A stretch of 46,775 nt of DNA from Chloroflexus sp. Its GTDB lineage: Bacteria > Chloroflexota > Anaerolineae > Anaerolineales > Villigracilaceae. The stretch spans positions 1-46,775 of the forward strand of contig DYHT01000012.1 in assembly GCA_020723995.1 (NCBI GenBank), written 5' to 3'. The position numbers were made by a program, and so were the translations under genes. The notes below the pieces were generated by a model. The model was not told the origin of the DNA, ran no database searches, and worked only from the letters and a program-made list of their open reading frames with translations. Shown piece by piece: positions 15,047-23,179 of this stretch. The first letter of the stretch is position 1; every line of letters starts with the position of its first letter.

Positions 15047-18000
15047 ATGGAGTTCTTGTTCGAAAATATTCGTAAGTTGGGAGCATACCAGCAAGTGCTG
15101 GAAGCATTACGGGCAGGGAAGCAACTTCCCGGCCTGGCCATGCCGCGCGCCGCGCGCCTGCCGGTGCTGGCCGCCTTGCACGCCGACCTGAGCCAGCCGA
15201 TCGTCTTGGTCACCGACCGCGCTGACCGAGCCCTGGCGCTGGCCGACGAACTGGCCTTCTGGTTGCCGGATGCGCCGCGTTATATTTTCTCCGAACCCAA
15301 TTCGCTTTTCTACGAAGATGCCGCTTGGGGCAACACCACCCGCCGCGAGCGCCTGCATGCCTTGACCGCGCTGGCGGCGTATCACCTGCCGTTTGCAAAA
15401 AAGCCAGGCCAACGAATGCCGCCGGTCATCGTTGCCTCGGCGCGCGCCCTGATGACGCGCAGCCTGCCGCGCCGTGACTTTCTCAAGGCCTGCAAATTGC
15501 TAAAAGTGGGTCAAAGCCTCCCGCCGCAGACATTACTGGCAACCTGGGTCAGAATAGGCTATCAGCCTGCCAATACGGTACTCGAACCCGGCCAGTTCTC
15601 ACATCGCGGCGGCATCTTCGACCTCTGGCCGCCGCCCGAGCCGCATCCCGTCCGCCTGGATTTTTTCGGGGACGAGATTGACACCATCCGGCGATTTGAC
15701 CCCGGTTCTCAGCGTACGGTGGAGAAATTAGAAGCAGTATTGGTGACGCCAGCCCGCGAGTATCTGATTTCCAGTAATCAGTCATCAGTAATCAGTGACC
15801 AGTCCACTGGCGCCCAATTTACTGAATTCCACATCCCGATTTTGCATCCATTCGCTTCCAGCTTGCTTGACTACCTTCCGCAAAAGGCGCTGGTGTCAGT
15901 GGATGATTTGTTCTTGCTGGAGAGCACAGTTTCCGAAATCGAAGAACAGGCTGTCAAGTTGCGCGCTGAATCCATCGCCGAAGGGACGCTGGCCGAAGAT
16001 TTTCCGATTCCTTATTTGTCGTGGTCGGAGTTGGCAGATAGTCTGCAAAATCGTGTCTGTCTGGAACTGGGACGCTCGACAGCGTCAGAAGAAGTCGTCA
16101 GTGGTCAGTCGTCAGTGGTCAGTCTTTCAACGCAGTTCGGTCACATCGAACGCTTCGGCGGACGGCTAAAGCCGTTCATCGAGTATCTCGGCAAAATTGT
16201 CGCGGATGGTATTTCTGTCATCATCGTCTCGCGCCAATCCTCCCGCCTCGAAGAACTGTGGGCCGAACACAATCCACAACCCACAACCCGCAACCTGCAA
16301 CCCGCAACTCGCAATCCGCAATTCATCGAATCTTCCCTCTCCACAGGCTTTACCCTCGGCAGTTTATATCTCATTACTGACTCTGAAGTATTCGGTTGGG
16401 AACGGCCTCAGCCGCGCCAGCGGCCGCGTCCCGGCGCGGAGACCCCCGAAGCGGCCTACGTCGACCTGCATCCCGGCGACTTGGTCGTGCACGTGGACTA
16501 CGGCGTCGGGCGCTACACCGGTCTCTTCCAACGCACCCTCGAAGGGTTGGAGCGCGAGTTCCTGTGCATCGAGTACAAAAACGGCGACCAGGTGTACGTC
16601 CCCATCCACCAAGCCGACCGGCTGACGCGCTACATCGGGCCGGATGGCTTGCCCCCCGCGCCCGGTCATCTCGGCACGCAGGAGTGGCCGGAAACAAGGC
16701 GCAAGGTGCGCGCAGCCGTGCAGGAAGTAGCACATGAACTGCTCGATTTGTACGCCCGGCGGCAAACCGCGCAGGGTTTCGCTTTCTCTACCGATACCGC
16801 CTGGCAGGGTGAGTTGGAATCGTCATTTCCGTACGTAGAGACCGAAGACCAGATCAAGGCGCTGGCCGAGATCAAGCAAGACATGGAGACGCCGCGCCCG
16901 ATGGACCGCCTGCTGTGCGGCGACGTGGGCTATGGCAAGACCGAGGTTGCGCTGCGGGCGGCGTTCAAGGCAGTGATAGACGGGCGGCAGGCGGCGGTGC
17001 TGGTGCCGACCACCGTGCTGGCGCAGCAGCACTACGACACGTTCCGACAGCGGCTCTCGGCCTTCCCGGTGACGGTCGAGATGCTCTCGCGTTTCCGAAC
17101 GCCGCGCGAGCAGAGCCAGATCTTGTACGCACTGTCACAGGGCGCGGTGGACATCGTCATCGGCACGCACCGGCTCATCTCCGCCGACGTGACGTTCAAG
17201 GACCTCGGGCTGGTCGTCATTGACGAGGAGCAGCGTTTCGGCGTAACGCACAAGGAGCACCTGAAAAAACTGCGCACCGAAGTGGACGTGCTGACGCTGA
17301 CCGCCACGCCCATCCCGCGCACGCTCTACATGGCGCTGACTGGCGTGCGCGACATCTCCAACCTGAACACGCCGCCTGAGGAGCGCCTGCCCATCATCAC
17401 CCACGTCGGCCCGTATTCGCCGAAACTCGTCCGCCAGGCCATCCTGCGCGAACTGGAACGCAGCGGGCAGATCTTCTTTGTCCACAACCGCGTCCAGACG
17501 ATTGACGCCATGCGCATGCACCTGGAGAAACTCGTCCCCGAGGCGCGCATTGCCATCGCCCACGGCCAGATGCCGGAGACCGAACTCGCCAGCGTGATGC
17601 ACCGGTTCACCGCCGGCGATGTGGACATCCTGCTCTCCACGTCCATCATCGAATCCGGTCTCGACATCCCCAACGCCAACACGCTGATCGTTGACCGCGG
17701 CGACGCCTTCGGCCTGGCGCAACTCTACCAATTGCGCGGACGCGTCGGACGCGGGGCGGCGCGCGCCTACGCCTACTTCTTCCGGCACAACAAATTGCGT
17801 CCCACCCCCGAAGGCCAGGAGCGGCTGGAAATCATCGCCGAGAATACCCAACTGGGCGCGGGCTATTCGATTGCCATGCGTGACCTGGAAATGCGCGGGG
17901 CGGGTGAACTGCTGGGGACGCGGCAGACGGGGCACATCGCCGCGGTAGGTTTCCATCTTTATACCCGGTTACTAGCCGCGGCGGTCCGGACCCAGCGCCT

Positions 18001-18475
18001 GGCGCGCGGATTCCCGGACTCTCCCACCGCCGCGGCCATTCTGCAAGATGTTGGGCTGCCGGTCAACGTGGACCTGCCGCTCGCCATCGGCATCCCCGCC
18101 GACTACATCCCCGACACGGACCTGCGCCTGCGTCTCTACCGCCGCCTGGCCGACCTGACCGACGAGTCCGCGCTGGAGGCCCTCGCCGCCGAATTCACCG
18201 ACCGCTTCGGCCCGCCCCCGGAGATGGTGACAGACCTGTTCTACCAGATGCAGGTCAAGATGCGCGCCGAGAAGGCCGGACTGGTCTCGGTCGGCATGGA
18301 TGCGGGACAGATTGTCCTGCGCTACCCGGTCCCGGCGGAGGAGAAATCGGCCAAACGGCTGCCGGATCTCGGTCCCGGTGTACGCGGAGGAAAGAACGCG
18401 TACTGGTGTATGTTTGGGAAGGATGCGGATTGGCGGGAGAGGCTGCTAGAAACGCTGGAAAGATTGGAGAAGTAG
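15047..18475 (+). CDS. mfd: Transcription-repair coupling factor Mfd
   Basis: A 1142-residue DNA translocase that removes stalled RNA polymerase and recruits UvrA. Order of parts: UvrB-like N-terminal region; CarD-like polymerase-binding domain ([20 protein letters not shown], about residue 475); helicase domains with [42 protein letters not shown] and [14 protein letters not shown]; and the C-terminal TRCF domain. Three low-complexity segments in the N-terminal half (about residues 240-253, 349-359 and 408-425) are encoded by dispersed repeats. They keep the frame and avoid the helicase core. No clear ribosome site precedes the ATG. Confidence 0.95.
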   Translation: MEFLFENIRKLGAYQQVLEALRAGKQLPGLAMPRAARLPVLAALHADLSQPIVLVTDRADRALALADELAFWLPDAPRYIFSEPNSLFYEDAAWGNTTRRERLHALTALAAYHLPFAKKPGQRMPPVIVASARALMTRSLPRRDFLKACKLLKVGQSLPPQTLLATWVRIGYQPANTVLEPGQFSHRGGIFDLWPPPEPHPVRLDFFGDEIDTIRRFDPGSQRTVEKLEAVLVTPAREYLISSNQSSVISDQSTGAQFTEFHIPILHPFASSLLDYLPQKALVSVDDLFLLESTVSEIEEQAVKLRAESIAEGTLAEDFPIPYLSWSELADSLQNRVCLELGRSTASEEVVSGQSSVVSLSTQFGHIERFGGRLKPFIEYLGKIVADGISVIIVSRQSSRLEELWAEHNPQPTTRNLQPATRNPQFIESSLSTGFTLGSLYLITDSEVFGWERPQPRQRPRPGAETPEAAYVDLHPGDLVVHVDYGVGRYTGLFQRTLEGLEREFLCIEYKNGDQVYVPIHQADRLTRYIGPDGLPPAPGHLGTQEWPETRRKVRAAVQEVAHELLDLYARRQTAQGFAFSTDTAWQGELESSFPYVETEDQIKALAEIKQDMETPRPMDRLLCGDVGYGKTEVALRAAFKAVIDGRQAAVLVPTTVLAQQHYDTFRQRLSAFPVTVEMLSRFRTPREQSQILYALSQGAVDIVIGTHRLISADVTFKDLGLVVIDEEQRFGVTHKEHLKKLRTEVDVLTLTATPIPRTLYMALTGVRDISNLNTPPEERLPIITHVGPYSPKLVRQAILRELERSGQIFFVHNRVQTIDAMRMHLEKLVPEARIAIAHGQMPETELASVMHRFTAGDVDILLSTSIIESGLDIPNANTLIVDRGDAFGLAQLYQLRGRVGRGAARAYAYFFRHNKLRPTPEGQERLEIIAENTQLGAGYSIAMRDLEMRGAGELLGTRQTGHIAAVGFHLYTRLLAAAVRTQRLARGFPDSPTAAAILQDVGLPVNVDLPLAIGIPADYIPDTDLRLRLYRRLADLTDESALEALAAEFTDRFGPPPEMVTDLFYQMQVKMRAEKAGLVSVGMDAGQIVLRYPVPAEEKSAKRLPDLGPGVRGGKNAYWCMFGKDADWRERLLETLERLEK
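15769..15807. repeat. CAGTAATCAGT-type repeat inside mfd
   Basis: Direct copies of CAGTAATCAGT/CAGTCATCAGT/CAGTGACCAGT are translated as an Asn/Gln/Ser-rich segment near residue 240 of Mfd. A related GTCAGTGGTCAGT word recurs at 16094-16125. Confidence 0.75.
16094..16125. repeat. GTCAGTGGTCAGT repeat inside mfd
   Basis: Two and a half copies of GTCGTCAGTGGTCAGT encode a VSGQSSVVS segment at about residue 350 of Mfd. It belongs to the same word family as 15769-15807. Confidence 0.75.
16270..16322. repeat. CCACAACCCGCAACCTGCAA-type repeat inside mfd
   Basis: Heptad-like copies of CAACCCG/CAACCTG/CAACTCG run for about 50 bases and are translated as [17 protein letters not shown] near residue 415. 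The word type differs from the two repeats upstream, so at least two repeat families have entered this one gene. Confidence 0.8.
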
Positions 18476-18488
18476 GCGAACTTGATTC

Positions 18489-18613
18489 GTAACTATTCAG
18501 CCAGCGCTGAGTACACCGATTTGTCACTCTGAGCGGAGTGAAGAGTCCCCTCCAGCGTGGGGGATGCTTCGTCGCAAAAAACGCTCCTCAGCATGACAGG
18601 CCTGAATAGTTAC
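18489..18613. mobile_element. MITE-like element, copy 2 (internally shorter)
   Basis: The left end GTAACTATTCAG and right end CTGAATAGTTAC are perfect complements. Internal sequence matches the element at 8734-8887 apart from about 30 bp missing. Unlike copy 1, the flanking 8 bases (CTTGATTC and CTTTGTAC) do not match, which suggests a deletion or recombination at this site. It lies 13 bp after mfd, and the truncated frame at 18606 begins inside its right end. Confidence 0.85.
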
Positions 18614-18917
18614 CTTTGTACAAGAAAAGTGGCAGATTTCCAGCGATTATCAAGGCAGTTCCAACACGGCAAATATCGGCAGCATTACCAACATCAGCGA
18701 TATTTTGAGCGGGAACAGCGTTTTCAAAAATTTAGGCGAAAAATGGTTTGACGACTATTGGATAAACTATGGCAAAATCCAGATGACCATGCCCGATGGC
18801 AAGGTCAAGAAAATCACCACACTCATAAATTACTTGCTGTATCGCGGACAAGACCCAAAACTTGCCCACTCGACGCCACGCCGGCCTGCCCGAAAGAATA
18901 GACGAGCGCAGAAATGA
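18606..18917 (+). pseudogene. Truncated ORF upstream of adenine methyltransferase
   Basis: An open frame enters from the right end of the MITE-like element and reads as protein (WQISSDYQGSSNTANIGSIT, later FKNLGEKWFDDYWINYGKIQ). It ends in a TGA that overlaps the methyltransferase start as ATGA. No credible start codon or ribosome site is present (only a TTG at 18705 and ATGs at 18780 and later), so this is the 3' end of a longer gene cut by the element or by a deletion. Its position and ATGA coupling suggest the lost partner of the methyltransferase, perhaps a restriction enzyme, but no nuclease motif can be seen. Confidence 0.5.
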
Positions 18918-19843
18918 CAGTAAAAGTACCGCCTTTGAAATGCCAGGGGATCAAAACCCGATTGGCAGAATGGATCAAAGATCATTCCGCGTTGGATGAT
19001 AATGGCACTTGGTTTGAGCCGTTCATGGGTTCCGGCGTGGTTGGGTTCAACGTGCGCCCACGTCGGGCAGTGTTTGCAGATATTAACCCGCACATCGTCA
19101 ATTTTTACAATGCCATCAAGGACGGTAAAATCACGGCGGGGATTGTAAAAGAATTTCTTGAACACGAAGGCGAAATCCTACAAACACAGGGCGAGAGTTA
19201 TTATTACGAAGTCCGTGAGCGGTTCAACAAGGACAATAACTCGTTGGATTTGCTATTTCTTAACCGCGCTTGTTTCAATGGTGTGATGCGATTCAATAAA
19301 AAAGGTTTCTTCAACGTTCCATTTGGACATAAACCCCAGCGTTTTGCCAAGGCCTACGTCACGAAAATTGCTAATCAGATCAAATATGTCGTGCAGGCAA
19401 CCAGCCAATACGACTGGACGTTTGTCTGTGTTGATTTTCGCACAATCATCCCGACTGCCGCCCAGAGCGATTTTATCTACTGTGACCCGCCTTACATCGG
19501 CAGACATGTGGATTATTTCAATTCGTGGGGCGAACAGGATGAGCAGGAACTTTACGAATTGTTGAGCACCACGCCCGCAAAGTTCATTCTCTCAACGTGG
19601 CACAGCAACCGTTACCGCAGCAATCCCGCCATTGAAAAATACGCGTATTGCTTTACAATCTTGACCCGTGAGCATTTTTATCATGTTGGCGCAAGTGAAA
19701 GTAATCGAAACCCCATGCTTGAAGCGATTGTGTTGAATTACAATCCCCTGCTGCCTGTAGAAATAGAGGCAGAAAAACAGTTGGCATTGTTCGAGAAGCC
19801 AAAAGAACAGTATGTGGTGTATTCGTCACCATCAACGAATTAA
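18914..19843 (+). CDS. DNA adenine-N6 methyltransferase, D12 class
   Basis: A Dam-like type II methyltransferase that adds a methyl group to adenine N6 in a short DNA target. The AdoMet-binding motif appears as WFEPFMGSGVVGFN (residues about 34-47) followed by AVFADINPHIVNFY; the catalytic DPPY is in IYCDPPYIGRHVDYF (about residue 195). This order of motifs (AdoMet site first, catalytic site late) is the alpha/D12 arrangement. The 309-residue length is normal. The recognition sequence cannot be read from the protein. The neighbouring truncated ORF suggests a former restriction-modification pair that now leaves the methylase alone. Confidence 0.88.
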   Translation: MTVKVPPLKCQGIKTRLAEWIKDHSALDDNGTWFEPFMGSGVVGFNVRPRRAVFADINPHIVNFYNAIKDGKITAGIVKEFLEHEGEILQTQGESYYYEVRERFNKDNNSLDLLFLNRACFNGVMRFNKKGFFNVPFGHKPQRFAKAYVTKIANQIKYVVQATSQYDWTFVCVDFRTIIPTAAQSDFIYCDPPYIGRHVDYFNSWGEQDEQELYELLSTTPAKFILSTWHSNRYRSNPAIEKYAYCFTILTREHFYHVGASESNRNPMLEAIVLNYNPLLPVEIEAEKQLALFEKPKEQYVVYSSPSTN

Positions 19844-20013
19844 TTACAAGGCCTCCTGATTCGGGGAATCGCGGGGGCGACTTTGGGAATCTCCCTTTCT
19901 ATAAAACCTCGCCGCACTTCGCCTGTATTCCTCGTAATCCGCCCATGCAATTTCAGCAGCCACGCCCGCTCCGCGAATGGCGACAACACCAGCGCAACCA
20001 TCCCTGCCAACAT
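19840..20013 (-). CDS. Doubtful small hypothetical ORF
   Basis: A 57-residue minus-strand frame starts at the ATG at 20013 (begins MLAGMVALVLSPFAERAWLL) and overlaps the end of the methyltransferase by four bases. It has one short hydrophobic stretch followed by a basic tail. No ribosome site or family is recognised. It may be a remnant of a longer gene. Apart from this frame and the hairpin at 20048, nothing is seen between 19844 and the tRNA. Confidence 0.2.
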   Translation of the reverse strand: MLAGMVALVLSPFAERAWLLKLHGRITRNTGEVRRGFIEREIPKVAPAIPRIRRPCN

Positions 20014-20047
20014 AGCCTGTCTTTCACGCAAACCTACAACACGAAAA

Positions 20048-20082
20048 CAAGACTTCCGAAGTGACAGACTTCGGAAGTCTTG
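20048..20082 (-). terminator. Hairpin after tRNA-Thr, repeat-derived
   Basis: CAAGACTTCCGAAG and its perfect complement form a 14-bp stem with a seven-base loop, six bases after the CCA end of the tRNA. On the minus strand it is followed by TTTT, so it fits a Rho-independent terminator. Its stem contains the AGACTTC/GAAGTCT word also found at 1844-1858, so a dispersed palindrome may have been adopted as a terminator. Confidence 0.6.
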
Positions 20083-20087
20083 CTGGG

Positions 20088-20163
20088 TGGAGCCACCGAA
20101 GGGATTCGAACCCTTGACCTGGCGTTTACGAAACGTCTGCTCTACCGACTGAGCTACGGTGGC
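20088..20163 (-). tRNA. tRNA-Thr, anticodon CGU
   Basis: The minus strand folds into a cloverleaf: acceptor GCCACCG/CGGTGGC, D-arm GCTC...GAGC, anticodon loop TTCGTAA (anticodon CGT), five-base variable loop and T-arm AAGGG TTCGAAT CCCTT. The anticodon stem has one A-C mismatch at its second pair. U is the discriminator and CCA is encoded. It reads ACG codons as threonine. Confidence 0.93.
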
Positions 20164-20219
20164 GGTAGCAGCGGGATTATACCAGGACAATCCGTAAACA
20201 GGCAAGTTATTATTGAAAT

Positions 20220-21365
20220 TTACTTCACTGCTTTCAGTGTAAATGTAAATTTGCTGCCCTTGCCTTCGCCGGTACTCTCGGCCCAAATCCGCCCACCATG
20301 CGCCTCGACCAGATGCCTGGCGATGGTCAGGCCGATGCCGCTGCCTCCACCCGCGCGGCGCGAGCGCGAGCGGTCTACACGATAAAAACGGTCAAAGAGC
20401 TGGGGAATATGTTCGGTGGGGATGCCGACGCCTGTATCTGTCACCCCAATATTCACTTCATCGCCGTTACGGGCCGCGGAAATTTGAACATTTCCGCCCT
20501 CAGGGGTGTATTGCAGCGCGTTGCCGATCAAATTGAGCAAAACCTGCCCGACACGATCCTCGTCAGCCTGGACAAGTGGAAGGCCTGCCGGCAGGCTGGA
20601 GGCCAGGGTGACACCCTTCTCCTCGTATTGGCGGCTCAAGCGCCTCAGGGCGGTATTCACCAAATCCGCGACCGCGACCGGCCTGAGGTCCAGTTTGAAC
20701 GTCTCCGCCTCGACGCGGCTGAGTTCCTGCAAGTCATCCACCAGACGGCTAAGCCGGTCGGCTTCCTGATGTATTTGTCCAAAGGTTTCACTCGTGGCCG
20801 GCAAGACTCCATCCATCAGGCCCTCCATCGAGCCTTTAATGGCGGTAAGCGGCGTGCGTAGTTCATGGGCCACGTCACCGATAAGCTGGCGGCGCATCGT
20901 CTCAATCTGTTCGAGCTGGCCGGCCATGGTATTGAAACGTACCGCAAGCTGGCCAAGCTCGTCCGCACCGCCGACATGGACGCGCTCATTGTAATGGCCC
21001 TCGGCGATGCGTTGGCTGGCAGACATCATCGCCCGCACCGGCGCAATCACCCCATGACTGAAGATCATGCTTACCACCAATGCCAGAGCGACGGCCGCCA
21101 AGACCGCCCAGGTCAAAGCCTCATTGAACGAAGCCCGGAAAGTGGTGTACAGGTCTTGAGCCTGGTCTCTTCCCTGGCCGAATCCCGGGCTTCCCATCAT
21201 CATGCCAGGCCCCATCCCACCATCCATATAGCCCATGTGGCGGTTGAAGGCGCCCGGAAGGGTAAATTGCGTGGTGCTTGCCAGGACGAACACACCGACC
21301 AGGATGACAATCAAATATGAGAGAAAGAGCTTGATACCCAAATGTTGGCGAACGTAAGCGATCAT
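20220..21365 (-). CDS. Sensor histidine kinase with methionine-rich outer loop
   Basis: A 381-residue membrane kinase. Segment one (about 11-30) and segment two (about 85-103) enclose an outer loop of some 55 residues with six methionines in residues 44-57, plus Gly and His (HMGYMDGGMGPGMMMG). HAMP follows, then HisKA with phospho-acceptor His167 in DVAHELRTPLTAIKG, and an ATPase domain with NLIGNALQYTP, DTGVGIP and GGGSGIGLTIA. Its start overlaps the response-regulator stop as ATGA. Methionine-rich loops often bind Cu(I) or silver, so a metal signal is an inference worth testing. Confidence 0.9.
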   Translation of the reverse strand: MIAYVRQHLGIKLFLSYLIVILVGVFVLASTTQFTLPGAFNRHMGYMDGGMGPGMMMGSPGFGQGRDQAQDLYTTFRASFNEALTWAVLAAVALALVVSMIFSHGVIAPVRAMMSASQRIAEGHYNERVHVGGADELGQLAVRFNTMAGQLEQIETMRRQLIGDVAHELRTPLTAIKGSMEGLMDGVLPATSETFGQIHQEADRLSRLVDDLQELSRVEAETFKLDLRPVAVADLVNTALRRLSRQYEEKGVTLASSLPAGLPLVQADEDRVGQVLLNLIGNALQYTPEGGNVQISAARNGDEVNIGVTDTGVGIPTEHIPQLFDRFYRVDRSRSRRAGGGSGIGLTIARHLVEAHGGRIWAESTGEGKGSKFTFTLKAVK

Positions 21366-22045
21366 ATTTTTTCATCCTCGAACCGGTAACCCACTCCACG
21401 GATGGTAACGATGAAGTTTTCGTCTCCCAACTTTTGGCGGACATGACCCAGGTGCACATCCACGACACGGGTATCGCCAAAATAATCGTAGCCCCAGACT
21501 TTTTCGAGCAACTGTTCACGCGTCAGGACGCGACCGCGATTTTCCGCCAAAGCTCTGAGCAGGTCAAATTCGATGGCGGTCAACTTGACTGGCCGCTCGT
21601 CCACTGAAACCTGTCGTGCTCCTATGTCTATACGCAGCCGACGAAAAGCCAGCACGGCGCGCTCGGAGCCTGAGCTGGCTCCCGTTTGCAGGCGGCGCAG
21701 CGCGGCCTTGATCCTGGCCACCAATTCGCGCGGGCTGAACGGCTTGGTGACGTAATCATCCGCGCCAACCGTCAGACCGACGATCTTATCTGTCTCTTCC
21801 GTTCTGGCAGTCAGGAGAATTACGTAAACGTTGGATTCACGGCGTAGGCAGGCGAGCAATTCAATGCCATCCATGCCGGGCAACATAACGTCGAGCACGA
21901 CCAGGTCGGGTTTGTAGACACGCGCCGCCTTGAGGCCAGATGGCCCGTCACCGGCAGTGTATACCTCGTAGCCATCCGCCTTCAAATAAGAAGTGACCAG
22001 GTTGAGAATGCTCGGTTCGTCGTCAATTACAAGGATCTTTGCCAT
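21362..22045 (-). CDS. OmpR/PhoB-type response regulator
   Basis: A 227-residue regulator starts at the ATG at 22045, five bases after GGAGG; the TTG just upstream lacks spacing. The receiver domain has the acidic pair in ILVIDDEPS, phospho-acceptor Asp in DLVVLDVMLPGMDG, and KPFSPRELVARI with the conserved Lys. The C-terminal winged helix contains TAIEFDLLRALAENRGRVLT and RVVDVHLGHVRQKLG. It is coupled by a four-base overlap to the histidine kinase downstream. Likely targets include its own operon; no clear direct repeat was found upstream. Confidence 0.92.
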   Translation of the reverse strand: MAKILVIDDEPSILNLVTSYLKADGYEVYTAGDGPSGLKAARVYKPDLVVLDVMLPGMDGIELLACLRRESNVYVILLTARTEETDKIVGLTVGADDYVTKPFSPRELVARIKAALRRLQTGASSGSERAVLAFRRLRIDIGARQVSVDERPVKLTAIEFDLLRALAENRGRVLTREQLLEKVWGYDYFGDTRVVDVHLGHVRQKLGDENFIVTIRGVGYRFEDEKI

Positions 22046-22114
22046 CAATACCTCCGTAGGGCAAGATGTTATTTTGCCCTACGGCTATTGTAACAAATTA
22101 CTTGTCGCCCGAGG

Positions 22115-22333
22115 TCATTCTTCGCTCATCTCGATAAAGTTGCCATGCCAAGTGTGGAGGAAGACCTGACCGGAAAAGCCATTGACGCTGAGCATACCGG
22201 TGATCTTGCCATCCCGTAACGTGTCAATCGTGTAGTAGCCATAGAACGGACCAGCATCTTCGGCAACTTTCGTGCCGGGCAGGTAGGCATCCAGATATTT
22301 CTGCGCGGTTGCGAGCGCCTGCGCGGCGGTCAA
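22115..22333 (-). CDS. PepSY-like domain fragment or short protein
   Basis: The 72 residues match the C-terminal half of small PepSY-like proteins seen in Chloroflexota, from memory: AQKYLDAYLPGTKVAED, GYYTIDTLRDGKITGMLSVN and GQVFLHTWHGNF. The only start is a TTG at 22333 directly after an in-frame TGA, without a good ribosome site, so the N-terminal half has probably been lost. It lies 66 bp upstream of the response regulator on the same strand and may have been the surface partner of the kinase. Confidence 0.5.
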   Translation of the reverse strand: MTAAQALATAQKYLDAYLPGTKVAEDAGPFYGYYTIDTLRDGKITGMLSVNGFSGQVFLHTWHGNFIEMSEE

Positions 22334-22401
22334 TAGTCACAGTATAAAGGAGAGAGATAAAGTGATCATGAAATTTGTATAAAGATTATGTAAAGAAGCA
22401 G

Positions 22402-22413
22402 TATAATCAAGAC
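22402..22413 (+). promoter_or_regulatory. Possible -10 box of a leaderless transcript
   Basis: A consensus TATAAT (22402-22407) ends six bases before the ATG of the NYN-domain gene, and no ribosome site precedes that ATG. If it is used, the mRNA would start at or next to the start codon. No good -35 box is present at the usual distance (TTGTAT at 22375 is too far). Confidence 0.35.
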
Positions 22414-23160
22414 ATGCCAGAAGAACAATACACTTCTCTCTCACGGCGCAAGATCGCCATCCTGATTGACGGCGACAACGCCCAGGCCAGCCTGCTGCCG
22501 CAGATGCTGGTGGAAGCCGGCAAGTACGGCATGGTGACCGTCCGGCGCATCTACGGCGACTGGACTACCAATTCGATGAATTCCTGGAAGGATATTTTGA
22601 ATTATCATGCCTTTCAGCCGGTGCAGCAATTCCGCTATACGATTGGCAAGAACGCCACCGATTCGGCGATGATCATTGACGCCATGGATATTCTTCTTTC
22701 CGGCGTAGTGGATGGATTCTGCCTCGTCTCCAGCGACAGTGATTACACGCGGCTGGCAACTCGCATCCGTGAATCAGGCACATTCGTGATGGGCATCGGT
22801 GAGAAAAAGACGCCCAAGCCCTTCGTCAACGCCTGCGATGTGTTTGTCTATACCGAAAACCTGGTGGCCGAGGAAAAACCCGTCAAAACCAAAACCAAAA
22901 AGAAACAGGTGAAGAAAAAAGATGAACCAGAGCCCATACCGATGCTGCGCAAGGCCTTTGAAATGGCCGTGCAGGAAGATGGCTGGGCGCGCCTGGATTC
23001 GATGGGCAACGCCCTTTACCAGCTCGACCCCGGCTTTGACCCGCGCACTTACGGCCACCGGCAACTTTCGCGGCTGATTGCCAGCAATAAAAATCATTTT
23101 GAAGTGCGAGGCGTGGAAACCGGCGGGTTTACGTTGTTTTATGTGAAGATGAAGGAATAG
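22414..23160 (+). CDS. NYN-domain (LabA/DUF88) ribonuclease-like protein with C-terminal OST-HTH/LOTUS domain
   Basis: The start is placed at the ATG at 22414 (MPEEQYTSLSRRK), giving 248 residues. The NYN/PIN-like nuclease fold is shown by IAILIDGDNAQ (acidic residues 19 and 21), KNATDSAMIIDAMD and CLVSSDSDYTRLATRIRESG. A Lys-rich linker follows (KTKTKKKQVKKKDEPEP), and residues about 175-248 form an OST-HTH/LOTUS domain (MLRKAFEMAVQEDGWARLDS, YGHRQLSRLIASN), a presumed RNA- or G-quadruplex-binding module. The combination suggests RNA turnover or silencing. It lies alone between divergent neighbours. Confidence 0.85.
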   Translation: MPEEQYTSLSRRKIAILIDGDNAQASLLPQMLVEAGKYGMVTVRRIYGDWTTNSMNSWKDILNYHAFQPVQQFRYTIGKNATDSAMIIDAMDILLSGVVDGFCLVSSDSDYTRLATRIRESGTFVMGIGEKKTPKPFVNACDVFVYTENLVAEEKPVKTKTKKKQVKKKDEPEPIPMLRKAFEMAVQEDGWARLDSMGNALYQLDPGFDPRTYGHRQLSRLIASNKNHFEVRGVETGGFTLFYVKMKE

Positions 23161-23179
23161 TTACGCTTAACGCAAACCG

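Noticed and set aside
17135-17956. Minus-strand frame opposite mfd
   Set aside because: It overlaps the helicase core of Mfd, whose motifs are intact; no ribosome site or domain in the minus frame.
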